This document shows, piece by piece, positions 1 to 11,344 of a stretch of DNA of 64,000 nt. The notes below the pieces were generated by a model that was not told the origin of the DNA, searched no databases, and saw nothing but the letters and a program-made list of their open reading frames with translations. Position numbers and translations under genes: made by a program. Numbering within the stretch: the first letter of the stretch is position 1; every line of letters starts with the position of its first letter. Source of the stretch: Calycina herbarum (lineage: Eukaryota; Ascomycota; Leotiomycetes; Helotiales; Pezizellaceae); the NCBI GenBank assembly GCA_001414485.1, contig LLEY01000003.1, positions 682,001 to 746,000 of the forward strand, in the 5' to 3' direction.

Positions 1-1961
1 AATAGACACTTAGAGACATTTTAAGTAGGAATATATAGACGAAAAACCTCTTCTTATATCAGCTTTAGTAAATAGAGTAGCTACTTTATAAGCCTTAGTA
101 GATTTAAGGTATTTAGTTTATAGAATTGTTTTATACTGTTTTATCCGTCGTTATTAGCTCTCTTATATACAAATCATACTAAGGCATTTACAGTTAGTAG
201 AAGGAGTATTAGAGAATACTATATCCTAAGTAGTATCTTTTAGTATAAATATTAGAGGCTACTAGTAGAAACGGGTTTATACTTATATAGTCTCTAAGAT
301 CGAGAGCTATAAAATAATTCTAAGAAAATCTTAGTTAAGAAGAGAGCAAGCTTTACTTAACGCTACTAAAGGATGCTTACTCTTCTAAGACTCTAGGTTA
401 GAAGTTTATAGTAAGCTAGAAAAGTCTTACTCCTATAAGTAAGTAAGCATAGCTATCTTCTACTTTCTTATAGATCGTAAACGTAAGCTATAAGTTTTCT
501 TAGCTAGCCTCGTAGATATTAGTAAAGCGTTAGTAGAGAAGAAGTATATAGACCCGTAGACAAAGCTACCTAGCTAGATCGGTCTAGAATTCTACCTAGC
601 TTTTAATAGAAAAGAAGTAAACAAGTTACTAGTATACTAATAAGGAATTAATTATAGTATTAAGCTTTTACAGACGGACAGCGGATCTAAGAAGACAGTC
701 TTATAGAGGCCACTCTATAATATATCACAGGACAAGCTATTAGTGCTTTGTAAAACCCTAACAGAGCTACTAGACAAGGAATTCATTTAAGTAAGCAACT
801 CTCTAGCAGCTACGCTAGTACTCTTCGTATAGAAGCTAGGAGGGGGCCTACAGTTCTATTATAACTACTGAGTACTAAATAAGTTAACTTATAAGAACTA
901 CTATCTATTACTCTTAATCTAAGAAACACTTAACTAGATTAGAAAAGTAAAGTAGTTTATAAAAATAGATATTATTACTACGTTTTATAAGATACGAATT
1001 AAGGAGGAAGACGAGTAGAAAACGGCTTTCTAGACACGCTTTAGGCTTTTTAAATAGCTTATTACCTCTTTTAAGCTTATAAATACTCTTAGCACTTTCT
1101 AGCGGTATATTAATTATATACTTTAAGAGTTCTTAGACAACTTTGTCTTAGTATATATCGACGATGTCTTAGTCTTTATAGATAGCACTTATAACCAGCA
1201 TCGTAAGTATATCTATAAAGTAATACAAAGGCTTTAAGATACTAGGCTATAGCTTAATATTAATAAGTACGAATTTAAAGTATAGTCTATAAAGTACCTT
1301 AGGTTTATTATAAAAGCAGGGAAAGGTTTACAGATAGACCTAGCTAAAATATAGACTATTATAGATTAGAAAGTACTAATAAAGGCAAAAGGCGTCCTTA
1401 GCTTCCTAGGATTTGCGAATTTCTATCGACGGTTTATTAAAGACTTTTTATAGATTACAGCTCCTCTCTACAAACTTATTAAAAAGGATATATCCTTCTA
1501 ATAGATAGACAAAGCGAATAGAGCCTTCGAACAGTTAAAGCAGGCCTTTATAGAGGCTCTAGTACTAGCTTAGTTTAATCTAGATTATAAGACAGTCTTA
1601 GAAACAGACTCCTCTAGATATTACTTAGGAGGCATACTCTCTTAAGTAAAGAATAGCGTTATATAGCCCGTAGCCTTCTTCTTAAAGAAACACGCACCTA
1701 CTGAATATAATTACCTAATATATAATAAGGAGTTATTAGTTATTATTCGTTATCTTAAGAAATAGAAAGCAGAGTTAAAAAGTATTAAGCAGTTTATAAT
1801 ACTTACAGATTATAAGAATCTTAAGTACTTTATAACAGTCTATAAACTGTTTAAAAGACAAATACAGTAGTAGTTAATACTTAGCAAGTTTAACCTAATT
1901 ATCTAATACCGCCTAAGTAAAGAGAGAGGACTACTAGATATACTAATAAGAAGAGACTAAG
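1..1961 (+). pseudogene. Reverse transcriptase-RNase H part of outer Gypsy pol (RIP relic)
   Basis: The polymerase motif FVLVYIDDVLVF is readable at 1142-1177, with catalytic YIDD at 1154-1165. In the same frame an RNase H start, TDSSRYYLGGIL, is seen near 1604-1640, followed by a [20 protein letters not shown] stretch. Dozens of in-frame TAG and TAA codons stand where conserved Gln and Trp codons belong, so the gene is dead. The frame is cut at 1961 by the nested element and resumes at 8705. Confidence 0.92.
1957..1961 (+). repeat. Target-site duplication, left copy (CTAAG)
   Basis: CTAAG immediately before the left LTR is repeated at 8700-8704 immediately after the right LTR. A 5-bp duplication is standard for Ty3/Gypsy integration and fixes the ends of the nested element exactly. 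Confidence 0.9.
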
Positions 1962-2407
1962 TGTAACGAAACTCAAACAAACTAAACAAAGGTGACTAAG
2001 TCTCGTAGGTTGGTGTGTAGTAAGAAGTATAAATGCGCCGGGTTGTTCACTTGGAAGTGAACTTGTTACTTATATTAAAGATGTTAAATAAGATGATATG
2101 ATTAATAACTAAAGTTGAGTATAAAGCTCCTATCTAGGTAGTAGATATGCTAGTATATATAGAACCCTTCGTGTTACCTGGATCCTTATATAAGCCTGGA
2201 TCCCTGGATCTCTTCGGATCCCTTAAGGGATCTAACGGGATCTATTACGTGACCTCTAATAGTTACCTAATAGTGAGATCCTGGAATACCTAAATGCCTT
2301 TGTATTATTAATTCCCTCTTGTACTACCTTCTATTTCCTGGATATCGTGCCTTGTCCTGTTAGAGCGCCGTCTAGACTACTTACTACGTATAACGTGATT
2401 TGTGACA
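1962..2407 (-). repeat. LTR of nested Gypsy element (left copy, 3' LTR by element orientation)
   Basis: It begins TGTAACGAAAC and ends GTGACA, and matches 8254-8699 along its whole 446-bp length. Differences are mostly C/T and G/A transitions. This copy keeps more CpA/TpG (for example its TGTAACG start) than the right copy (TATAACG), so the two LTRs were mutated unequally by RIP. Confidence 0.93.
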
Positions 2408-5400
2408 CTATCCCCTTCTTAGCCTAGCGTGTTCTTACGCTTAAGTATAAGCTAAGGAACTCGGTTAAGGTGTTAGCGGCATCCTTTCCTTTCTATTATG
2501 TCTTACCTTATATGGAAGAAGAAAGAAGAACATATGCTTCTTGTAAAAAGTATTAAAATAGTTTATAATGAAATATTACTATGCTCTTACTACGCTTCTT
2601 AAAAGCGTAGATGTTTTATAGATTCCTTCTAATCTTCTCGTTGTTTTAAATACGTTCGGTTAAAGCTAAAATACGACGGTACCGATGATGCTTGAGAGAA
2701 AAACGTTCCCTGTACTAGCGATTGAGCCTCTATTGAAAAATAAGAGGAGAAGCTAGAGAGAGAGGAGGAGGAGGCAATGGCGAGGATTCTACGGTTACGA
2801 AAGCAGAAGGCCTTTCTAAAAGAAAGGCGGTGTGAAATGTCTTATTAAGGTCTTTGTTTTCTTAACGAACTCGACGCTGCTGAGGAGGTAGAAAAGAAAG
2901 AGAAAGAGGAGAAAGAGAGAAAGGAAAAAGAACAGCGAGAGGCGGAGGTTGCCTGCTTAGCAGCCCTACTTATTCTTGTCGGTTCCTAATCTGAGATAGG
3001 TCTTGACCTAGCCTTCCTCGAAGCCTTTCTTTTAGACTACGAGATGTGGGTAAACTTAGGTTTTGTTAGTAGAACTCCTGAAGTTCTGCTAGGCAATGGT
3101 TAAGGTTGCTTTTTAGTTCTTAAGTGTTTTCTAAGTATGAGTAATTTAACTACTTAATTAAATACTTAACTTGTCCTCTAATAAGTTTATAATTAAGAAT
3201 CCTCTCGACTTTGTATTTAGTGTTTAGGTTTACTAGTTAAATTTCTATAAGTGGAGCTGGTGGTGCTCCTAGTAGTGCTAGTTTAAGTAAGGATATATAG
3301 AATACTAGGTAGATGTTTATTGTTCTTGGTAGTGCTAATTTATAGTTTAAAGGTCTTTTGACATGTTTGATTTTGAATGGTCTAAGTTTTTTATAATCTA
3401 GTTTATTACTTGGTCTTTTTATGTTGATATTTTTTTATACTAAGTAGACTTTATCCCTCTCTTTTAGCGTTAGCTTCTAACTACGTCGTTTGTTGTAGTA
3501 GTACGTATTTCTTTCTGCTATAAATTGTAGGTCTTTTATAAGTTTCTTATATAGATTCTTGATTTTTAAGATATAAACATGAGTAAGTTGGTTGTTAATG
3601 GTCGTAGATAGTGGTTCTTGATATACTGTTAATTTATACCTAAAGTTGGCGTAGAATAGTGTAATAAGTGTTATTTCTATTACTGAACTGTTATAGGTAA
3701 ACTATGCTAAAGGTAGTAGTTCTACCTAGTTGTTTTACTAGTAGTTTATATAATAACGAAGGTATGTTTTAACTACTTAATTTATTTGTTTGTTTCCTCT
3801 ATTTGTTTATAGGTAAAAAGCTGTTAAAAGCTTTCTTTTTATACTTAATTATTTTATAAGAGTAATCTAAAATTTAGAGGTAAAGAGTTTGTCTCTGTCT
3901 GAGAGTATTTCTTTAGGTAGTTTATGTCTTAAGACTACTTTCTTAAGGAATATAAATACTAATTCCTTAGCTATACTTAACTCTATATATACTATAAGAA
4001 TTATATACTTTGTAAGTCGTTCTATGATAACTAGGATTATATTATATTCAACTTCTATTATTAGGTCTTTAGATTTTAATAGTTTAATAATAAAATCTAT
4101 AGATATTGATTTCTAAGGTATCTATGGTATTAGAGTAGTGTTTATCTGTTTATAAAGAGTATAGTAGGAAGCCTTATTCCTAGTATAGGTATTATATTCT
4201 GTTATTACTTCTTTAACTATTGTAGATAACCGATTAATATAGTAGTATTATCTTATCCTCTAGAGGGTTCTACGAATTCCTTAGTAACTGTGAGCGGGTA
4301 TAGTATAGTATTCTTGTATAAATTCTTTTGTATATAAACTAGGAACCTATAGTTTCCCTTTTATATACTGGTTATAACCTTCGTATATATTCTAAATTTT
4401 GTCTATCTATATATTATTTATTACTACTATCTTATATATAGTAGGTACTAAGTCTCTATTCTTAAGAGTTTTTAAGATCGTAATCCTTTTATACTCTTTA
4501 TTCCTCTTATATCTAAGTTTCTGACTAAGAGCATTAGCTTAAGCATTTAATGTTCCTTTTACATATTAAATAATAATATCAAATCCTTCTAATATCTCTA
4601 ACCATCTAGCTAATCGTCTTATTATAAGTTCCTTAGTTGTTATAAACGTCCTAAGATTCTTATAGTTAGATAAAACTATAACTAGGTATTTTACTAGCTA
4701 TAAATAAATCCTCTAGTATTCTAAAGCTAATACTATAATAAGTAATTCTTTATTAAAAATACTATAGTTTTATTATACTAGGTTAAATGTCTTAGAATAA
4801 TATATAATAGATATAAGTTTTCCTTTATTATTTAGCTATAGGTAAACTGCTCCTACTACTGTATCTAAGGCGTCTATTTTAATCGTACTAGGCTTTTCTA
4901 TATTAAAATTATATAAAATAGGTTCTTCTATAAACTTTGCTTTAATTTTCTAAAAAGCGTCCTCTACTTATTTATTTTATATAAACTTAACAGCTTTCTT
5001 AACTAGTCTTAATATTAGTTTAGCAATCTTTATATAGTCTCGAATAAATAGACAGTAAAAGTTTATAAATCTAAGAAAAGACTATACGTCTTTTACATTT
5101 TCTAGTAACTTCTAGTTTAAGACGTTCTAGATCTTTACTAAATCTATCTCCATTTTTCCTAGGCTAAATACCCATCCTAGGAAAAGGGTCCGAGTTACTC
5201 TAAACTCGTATTTTAAGAGTTTCAACCGAGAGTTTATTTTTATAAGTTGTTATAAAACTTCTTTAACATATCCCTTATATTCCTCTTCTTTTTCTAAGAA
5301 AATTAGAATATTATCTAAGTAATAAATTACTATTACCTCTAAAAGATCTCTTAAAATATTATTATTTTATCTCTAACATATAGCTAGTATGTTATAAAGT

Positions 5401-8021
5401 CTAAAAGACATAACTATATATTTATAAAGGCCTAATAGTAAGGTAAATACTATCTTCTATTCATCCCCGACTTTTATTTATATAAGTCTATAAGCGTTTT
5501 GTTAATCTAATTTCATAAATCGTACTACCTTGCTTAACTTGTCTTATAAGTATTAGCTAGGTAGCAGTAGATAAGCGTCCTTAACCATAGTGTAATTTAC
5601 TTCTTAATAATCAACATATACTCTTTTATCTAGATCGTCTTTCTTTTTAATAATAAGTATATTTAAGGTAATTAGTAACTTAGATTTTCTAATATATCCT
5701 TTCTTAATACCTTCCTTTATATAACTTTCTATTCTCTATAGACTTTTCTAGTTATATAACCGAAGCTTCTGCTTTAAGAGGTAATAACCCTCTTTTAATT
5801 TAATCTTATAATCTTATAAACAATGTTTTAGCAAGGCTTATAAGTCTTCTAAGTTTTTGAACAAAGCCTCAAATTCTCTATACTATATAGGTATTTCGTT
5901 ATCAGCTGTCCTACTAACCTGTAGAAGACCCTAGGCTAGGTGTCCTAGCGTCTTAGAAGAGGTGGCGCTAACCTTGTTCTAGCCTTATAGTTATAATTAT
6001 AAACCTATATAATTATATTAACTAAAGGTTATTATTTAAGCCTTTTAATTAATATCTAGATTATGTTTCCTAATCTATAGTATACCTAGTATCGCTTCCT
6101 TACTTCCTATTTTAATAATATCGAATTATATATTTAAGTAGTGTCCTTTAATAGTAATACTTATTAGAATAGTTTACTAATTAATAATTCTATCCTAGTA
6201 TATAACGTCTATTCTATTAACTACTCCTAGGCAGTATAGCTTTATACCTTTGATTAGGACGTCTAGCTTCTTCTAAGCTACTAGGGAAAGAAAATTACTT
6301 ATTACTCCTAAATTAATTAAGACTTAGAGTTCCTTTCCTCTTATCTTTACTATTACTATAAGTTGATTTTCTCTAGAGATAGCGTTTAATTCTCTAATTA
6401 TTAGTTAGTAGAGCTCTCTCTATACTAACTCCGTTTCCTAGTCTATATTATATTCGTTTATCTCTTAGAAGATTATACTAAATAACTTCCTACTTTATAA
6501 TTCTTGAAATATTACTCCAACTTTTCTAACTAAAGCAACTATAGTATACTAGCTTCCTATTTCTAGTATAGCTTCCCTACTATCAGGTAGTATACCTAAA
6601 AAACTAGGTTTAGAGCGTCCTATAAAGTTATTAGGACCCTACTATTACTATTCGCTAGTTTTTTCTTATAGATCTACGACTATCTAAATATCTCCTATCT
6701 TAGGTATACTAGATAGTTTACTAGATACTACTTATTCTAGTCTAGGTTCTTTAAATTTAATAGTTTCCCTTCTAGTAATAAGGCTTATTAAAGTTATTCT
6801 ATCCTGTTTATTCTAAACTATTTTATAAGTAGTTAAAATAGTAGAGTTAATTTCTTAAGTAAAATATAGGCTCTAGAAATTAGGTTTTTGGTTTTCTATA
6901 TATACTTATCTATTCCCTCTTTTAAAAGTTCTAATAAATGCTTATATCTCGTCTTATTTAGGCTTATATATTCCTAGATCTACTTCTAATAAGTTAGATA
7001 TCGATTCTAACGACTCTAATAAACTTATTAATAGTAGTAATTTATATTCCACCTAAAGAGGTAATTCGTAATCTATTTCTAATTGTGTATTATAATATTC
7101 TTTAAGTAATAGATCCTTATTATTATTAGTATCCTATACCTTACTAACTTATAACTTAATTCCTTCGTTTAGCTGTAAGTATATAGCGTCTACTGTTATG
7201 TCTATAGCGTCTGTTTTAATTTACATACTATAACCTCTAGCCTCGAGTTCTTTATCTATAAGTTCGATTTTTTCTAGTAAAGCTACTTCTTTTTAGATAG
7301 TAGCATTAGCTTGTTTCCCTTTAGAGTCTTTCTTCTTACTATACTCATTTACTCTATAGCTAGGAAGACCATAGTTATAATACAAGTTCTACTCGCGTTA
7401 ACGATTTCGCTCTTTCTAAGACAATCCTCCCTTCTAAGAGTTTTCTTTCTTAGATTCCTTTCCTAGAACCTATGATTTCTAAGTAGTATCGATTTCTATA
7501 AGATCTCTATAATCTTTATATCTACTCTTTCTATGTTAATAACTATAACTTCCTTTCTTCTCTAGATTTCTTTTATAGATATAGTTATTAATCCTAATTA
7601 CGTTATTCGTTAATTTATTTAATATATCTAGAAAATCTTCTTATATGATTTCATCCTTTACGTTGTCCTTAAGTCTATAATAGAATTGTTTATATAATAC
7701 TTCATTGTTCTATCCTATTCGTATAGAGTACTATTGAAATTATAAGGCGTACTTAGCGGCTAACCCCTTCTGCTTAAGTATATACAAAGCTCTAACTGCC
7801 TTTTTCTTCATATTAACATCCTTAAAAGCCTGGTTAATTCCCTCTTTAAATCCTCGAACATTCCTAAATAAATCCCTCGTTTTTTTAGACATCTAAAGAG
7901 AGACCTTTCTATTAGCTGTCTTGTTCATCTAGTAATCTTCTAGGTACAGCTCTAACTAGTTATAGGCTGCCTCTTTAAGACGAGTAGACAACTATATAAC
8001 CTAGTTAGTTTTACTTAGAAA
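2408..8021 (-). pseudogene. gag-pol body of nested Gypsy element (RIP relic)
   Basis: On the minus strand 5330-5301 reads VIYYLDNILI, the reverse transcriptase core with YLDD altered to YLDN, a G-to-A change as RIP would make. The rest translates to interrupted, Leu/Ile/Tyr-rich sequence with very many stops. No intact enzyme can be read. The 75-codon open frame on the + strand at 3889-4116 is a chance product of the AT-rich sequence. Confidence 0.85.
2740..3103 (+). pseudogene. Charged coiled-coil ORF antisense to the nested element's gag-pol
   Basis: On the strand opposite gag-pol, beside the element's 3' LTR, a frame reads EEEAMARILRLRKQKAFL from about 2765. One stop near 2848 follows, then LNELDAAEEVEKKEKEEKE and onward to a TAA at 3101-3103. 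It is rich in Glu, Lys, Arg and Ala and predicts a long charged helix ending in a small-residue tail. CpA sites here are better preserved than in the pol region. I recall similar charged antisense ORFs in fungal Gypsy elements, but the function is unknown. It may be an accessory gene of the element or a captured host fragment. Splicing upstream of 2740 cannot be excluded. Confidence 0.5.
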
Positions 8022-8219
8022 CTAGGTATAATAAAAACTTAAGTAGAGGGAAGCTTTTATTAAGAATTCAGCTAGCTTCTTAGGCGAGCCATCGAACGGC
8101 TTTAGAAGAGGAAGTTTCACTTCCTCTCGAAGAGTAGTAATTAGTATAACTAGTGTAACTAGGGGGTCTACAGCTAGCCTTAGTAGGGTGGTTCTCGGAG
8201 TAGAAGAGGTTGCCGACAT
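8022..8219 (-). pseudogene. gag N-terminal fragment of nested Gypsy element
   Basis: An open stretch of 65 codons ends in a stop created within an otherwise longer gag. The segment LLKPFDGSPKKLAEFLIKA resembles the start of the Gypsy capsid domain (hydrophobic patch, then P-F-D-G, then a helix). It lies just inside the right LTR, where gag should begin for an element read on the minus strand, and so fixes the orientation. Confidence 0.7.
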
Positions 8220-8253
8220 AGTAGCAATCTTACTTCTAAGTAGGTACTCAAAG

Positions 8254-8699
8254 TATAACGAAACTTAAATAAACTAAACAAAGGTAACTAAGTCTCGTAG
8301 GTTAGTATATAGTAAGAAGTATAAATGCACTAGGTTGTTTACTTAGAAGTGAACTCGTTACTTATATTAAAGATATTAAATAAGATAATATGATTAATAA
8401 CTAAAGTTAAGTATAAAGCTCCTATCTAGGTGGTAGACGTGCTAGTATATATAGAACCCTTCGTACTACCTAGATCCCTATATAAGCCTAGATCCCTAGA
8501 TCCCTTCAGATCCCCTAAGGGATCTAACAGGATCTATCACGTAACCTCTAACAGTTACCTAATAGTAAGATCCTAGAATACCTAAATACCTTCGTATTAT
8601 TAATTCTCTCTTATACTACCTTCCATTTCCTAGATATCGTGCCTTGTTCTATCAGAGCGCCGTCTGGACTACTTACTACGTATAACGTAATTCGTGACA
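8254..8699 (-). repeat. LTR of nested Gypsy element (right copy, 5' LTR by element orientation)
   Basis: This 446-bp copy of 1962-2407 has its TG start mutated to TA (TATAACG) and still ends in GTGACA. The second CTAAG target duplication follows at 8700-8704. Confidence 0.93.
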
Positions 8700-8704
8700 C
8701 TAAG

Positions 8705-10345
8705 ACCTTCTAGAGAAGGGAGATAAACGCCTTAATTATAAGATAGTATAACTGATTCTAGACAGAATAATTTAAGGAAATACTATATAGCTAGCACTAG
8801 TATTAGTAAATAGGAGGAATTAAGTAAGCAACGTAGTAACGTAGTAAGCGTTTATAGACCAACTACGGAACCTCTAGAAAGAGGGAAAGGTATAGGACAA
8901 GGACTTTAGGCGTCTTATAGACACTGTCTACTAAGGAGATAGGGTATTTCTAGCAGACCTCGCTTCTCTAGTTAAAGTCTCTATCTCTAACTACTTAGTT
9001 AATAAGAACAGTGATTTACAGTTTAGGAGTAGACTATAGGTCCTCGACTATAAGCCGCTATAGACTATAATTATATAAGAACTCTATAATTCTACACTTA
9101 TAGGCTATCCTAGCAAGAACGAGACAATTATAATAGTCTTAAGAGAGTTCTTCTAGCTAAACCTACAGACTATAGTTAAGTAGTTTATCTATAACTATAG
9201 AGTTTATAAACGTACTAAGGTCTAGAGAGATCGTAAACAAGGCCTACTTCGTCTATTACCAATTCCTAAGCAGCAATAGTAGGAGATCTCTGTCGACTTT
9301 ATTAGACTACTACTTATAAGTAAAGACTCTAATATAATAGCAGTGTTCATAGACCGTTTAGACAAAGAGGTACTTCTTATAGCTTATAACTCGACTATAT
9401 TATTAGAGGAATTTACTCGCTTATTTATTACTACACACTATAGCTTATATAGACTACTAAGAGCAATAGTGTCTAATAGAGGCTCGTAATTCATTAGACA
9501 AGTATAGAAGACGCTTTATAACTTCTTACGGATTAAACGACGGATCTCTATAGCCTTCTATCTATAAACTAACGGGTTAACGGAACGGGTAAATGCTAAA
9601 GTCGAGACGCTTCTATAGCAGTAGATTAATATAGCTTAGGACGACTAGGCCGACTAGCTGCCAGTAGTACAGCTAGCTTTTAATAGACGGGATTCAATAT
9701 TAACAGGTATAAGCCTCTTCTAACTTAGCCACGGTTATCTATTATAGACTATCGACCCTTTAATAGACGTCGTAGCACCTATAAACACAAAAACACTAAT
9801 TCAAAAGAACGAAGCAATAGTAGCAAAGATTAAGGCTATTATAGAATAGGCATAATTATTAATAGCAAAGGTATAATAAGACTAGGAGACTTAAGTAAAT
9901 CGTTTATAGAATACTACTCCTATATATAAGGTTGAAGACAAGGTTTACTTAAGCTTACGGAATATATAGATAGACAGGGCTAGTAAGAAACTAGACGCTC
10001 GATCCGCTAAGTTCATAGTTATCGAGGTTATTAGCCTGTCTATATATAGGCTAGACACCCCGCCTAGTATCTACAATGTCTTTAATATAGACTTATTAAG
10101 GCTAGCAGCTACAGACCCGCTGCCTAGTCAAATTATAGACGATGATCAACCACCTATAATATTAGTAGACGATACTATAGAATAATAAGTTAAAAGAATA
10201 CTAGGTCAACGGTAAAAGAAGCTCTCAGGGAAAGGCTCTCGTACTCGACTCGAGTATAAGGTTAAATGGACAGGATACGCAAACCTAACATAGGAACCTG
10301 CTACTGAGTTAGAGGACATAGTAGCCCTAGACACCTACCTTCAAG
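8705..10345 (+). pseudogene. Integrase and chromodomain of outer Gypsy pol (RIP relic)
   Basis: The frame resumes after the nested insertion. Integrase core landmarks are VDF near 9295 (first catalytic Asp), VSNRGS-x-FI near 9470-9500 (second Asp region, Asp changed to Asn) and QTNGLTERVN near 9567-9596 (catalytic Glu). The C-terminal part reads VIEVISLSIYRLDTP near 10017-10060, and then a chromodomain with LEYKVKWTGYANLT near 10250-10290. Fewer mutations are seen in the last 200 bp. The enzyme is inactive through many stops. Confidence 0.88.
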
Positions 10346-10362
10346 AGCAGGAAGGGGGGTAA
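10346..10362 (+). other. Polypurine tract of outer Gypsy element
   Basis: An AG-rich run including GGAAGGGGGGTAA directly precedes the TG that opens the 3' LTR. This is the expected position and composition of the plus-strand primer. Confidence 0.75.
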
Positions 10363-10604
10363 TGTCAAGGGTTACACCCGTGGAATAAGTCTCGGAGTAC
10401 TCCAGCGACGCATTCACGTGACCTCGCTTGGCAACGCATGGACGTGACAGAACCTTCGAGAGTACTCTTGGCAGAACCCTCTAGAATGAGCTGACTGAGT
10501 ATATAAGTTGGCAAGGACTCTGGCTTGGAAAGGACAATCGAATCTTCTTGTACATAGACAGCCTCTGTAGTTCAATTCATTAGCACTTGCTACAAGCCCT
10601 GACA
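10363..10604 (+). repeat. 3' LTR of outer Gypsy element (242 bp)
   Basis: It opens TGTCA and closes TGACA, a perfect 5-bp terminal inverted repeat, and starts right after the polypurine tract. A TATA-like GTATATAAG at about 10498-10506 fits an LTR promoter. Unlike the internal region it is GC-balanced with intact CpA and TpG. The host coding frame resumes immediately after 10604. Confidence 0.85.
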
Positions 10605-11291
10605 GCTTCGTGCACAAAAATATCCGGCCTGAAACCATTCTGCTGCTACAATCCTACTCGGCCTCTTCAACTGGTGGAAATGAGCCATCAATCCAACACG
10701 TCTGGACCAATCACGCCTTCCTCACAGGCTTCGAAGCTTTCCGCCTTGCAGAAGGCATGACAGTCTACCAAGGCGACTCCGAATGGCACAAATGCCTCTA
10801 CCGGTATCCCTCGCGACAGGGCATCAACCCCGAAGTCCTCTACTCAATGCAACATGATATCTATTCCCTAGGGGTCTGCCTCCTTGAAATCGGCCTCAGG
10901 ACATCTTTCGTTACCTACACAGACCCCAATCCCGAACCAGGAGAAATGATAGCGAGTGCGATTAAATCCGACGTTAAAGATGCCCGCAAAAAAGCCTTCG
11001 AGCTAAAACGCGCCTTTGTGAGAATGGCAAAGGAAGAACTACCTCAGAAAATGGGCAGAAAATTCGCTGATATAGTTGTTACCTGTCTGACCTGCTTAGA
11101 TAAGACCGAAAATGCTTTTGGAGACGAGAAAGAATTTCTGGATGAAAACGGCGTCTTAGTTGGAGTGCGATTTATCGAAAAGGTGAGCTACCCTCAAACC
11201 CCCGGGAATAAAAAGAGGAGAAATGTTTACTGGCTAATGAACATCAACAAAACATTAGATCTTAACAGCACTACTGGAATTAAACATCTGA
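10605..11291 (+). pseudogene. 3' fragment of a kinase-like (pseudokinase) protein gene cut by a retrotransposon
   Basis: The frame begins inside a protein: FVHKNIRPETILLL matches the catalytic-loop region of a protein kinase fold, but the HRD Asp is missing (HKN). HDIYSLGVCLLEIG (about 10853-10894) matches the D-x-x-S-x-G helix. I recall this variant kinase fold from fungal proteins related to HeLo/Het-s prion-inhibition or NLR partners. I propose an intron at 11183-11258 (GTGAGC, branch-like GCTAATGA, TTAG), giving FIEK-ILTALLELNI and a stop at 11289-11291. Without it the frame runs to 11344 with an unlikely tail. The N-terminal part lies beyond the retrotransposon, outside the window. The first ATG at 10610 is in frame but probably not a real start. 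Confidence 0.75.
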
Positions 11292-11344
11292 ACATCTACC
11301 TACGTAAATTGAGACTCAAAATAACAACTGAAGCTCAAGCTTAA

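Larger units (their letters stand above)
1962..8699 (-). mobile_element. Nested Gypsy LTR retrotransposon (6.74 kb), reverse orientation, complete but RIP-mutated
   Basis: Two 446-bp LTRs (1962-2407 and 8254-8699) bound the element, which is flanked by the 5-bp duplication CTAAG. On the minus strand a gag start is readable near 8219 and a reverse transcriptase motif near 5301-5330, so transcription ran right to left. It sits between the RNase H and integrase regions of the outer element, so it inserted later. TpA-rich, CpA-poor sequence and stops throughout show inactivation by RIP. A separate + strand reading frame lies next to the left LTR (2740-3103). Confidence 0.93.
1..10604 (+). mobile_element. 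Outer Ty3/Gypsy (chromovirus-type) LTR retrotransposon, RIP-mutated, left end outside window
   Basis: Reading the + strand and tolerating stops gives reverse transcriptase, RNase H, then (after a nested element at 1962-8699) integrase and a chromodomain, followed by a polypurine tract and a 242-bp 3' LTR. That domain order is the Ty3/Gypsy one, and a C-terminal chromodomain is typical of the chromovirus branch. Almost every expected Trp or Gln codon reads as TAG or TAA, the footprint of RIP on CpA sites. The 5' LTR and gag lie outside the window. The right end sits inside a host gene (10605 onward), whose first five bases GCTTC should be the target duplication. Confidence 0.93.

Noticed and set aside
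3889..4116. 75-codon open frame on the + strand within the nested retrotransposon
   Set aside because: It lies opposite the pol strand in RIP-mutated AT-rich DNA, is Ile/Ser-rich and shows no domain.
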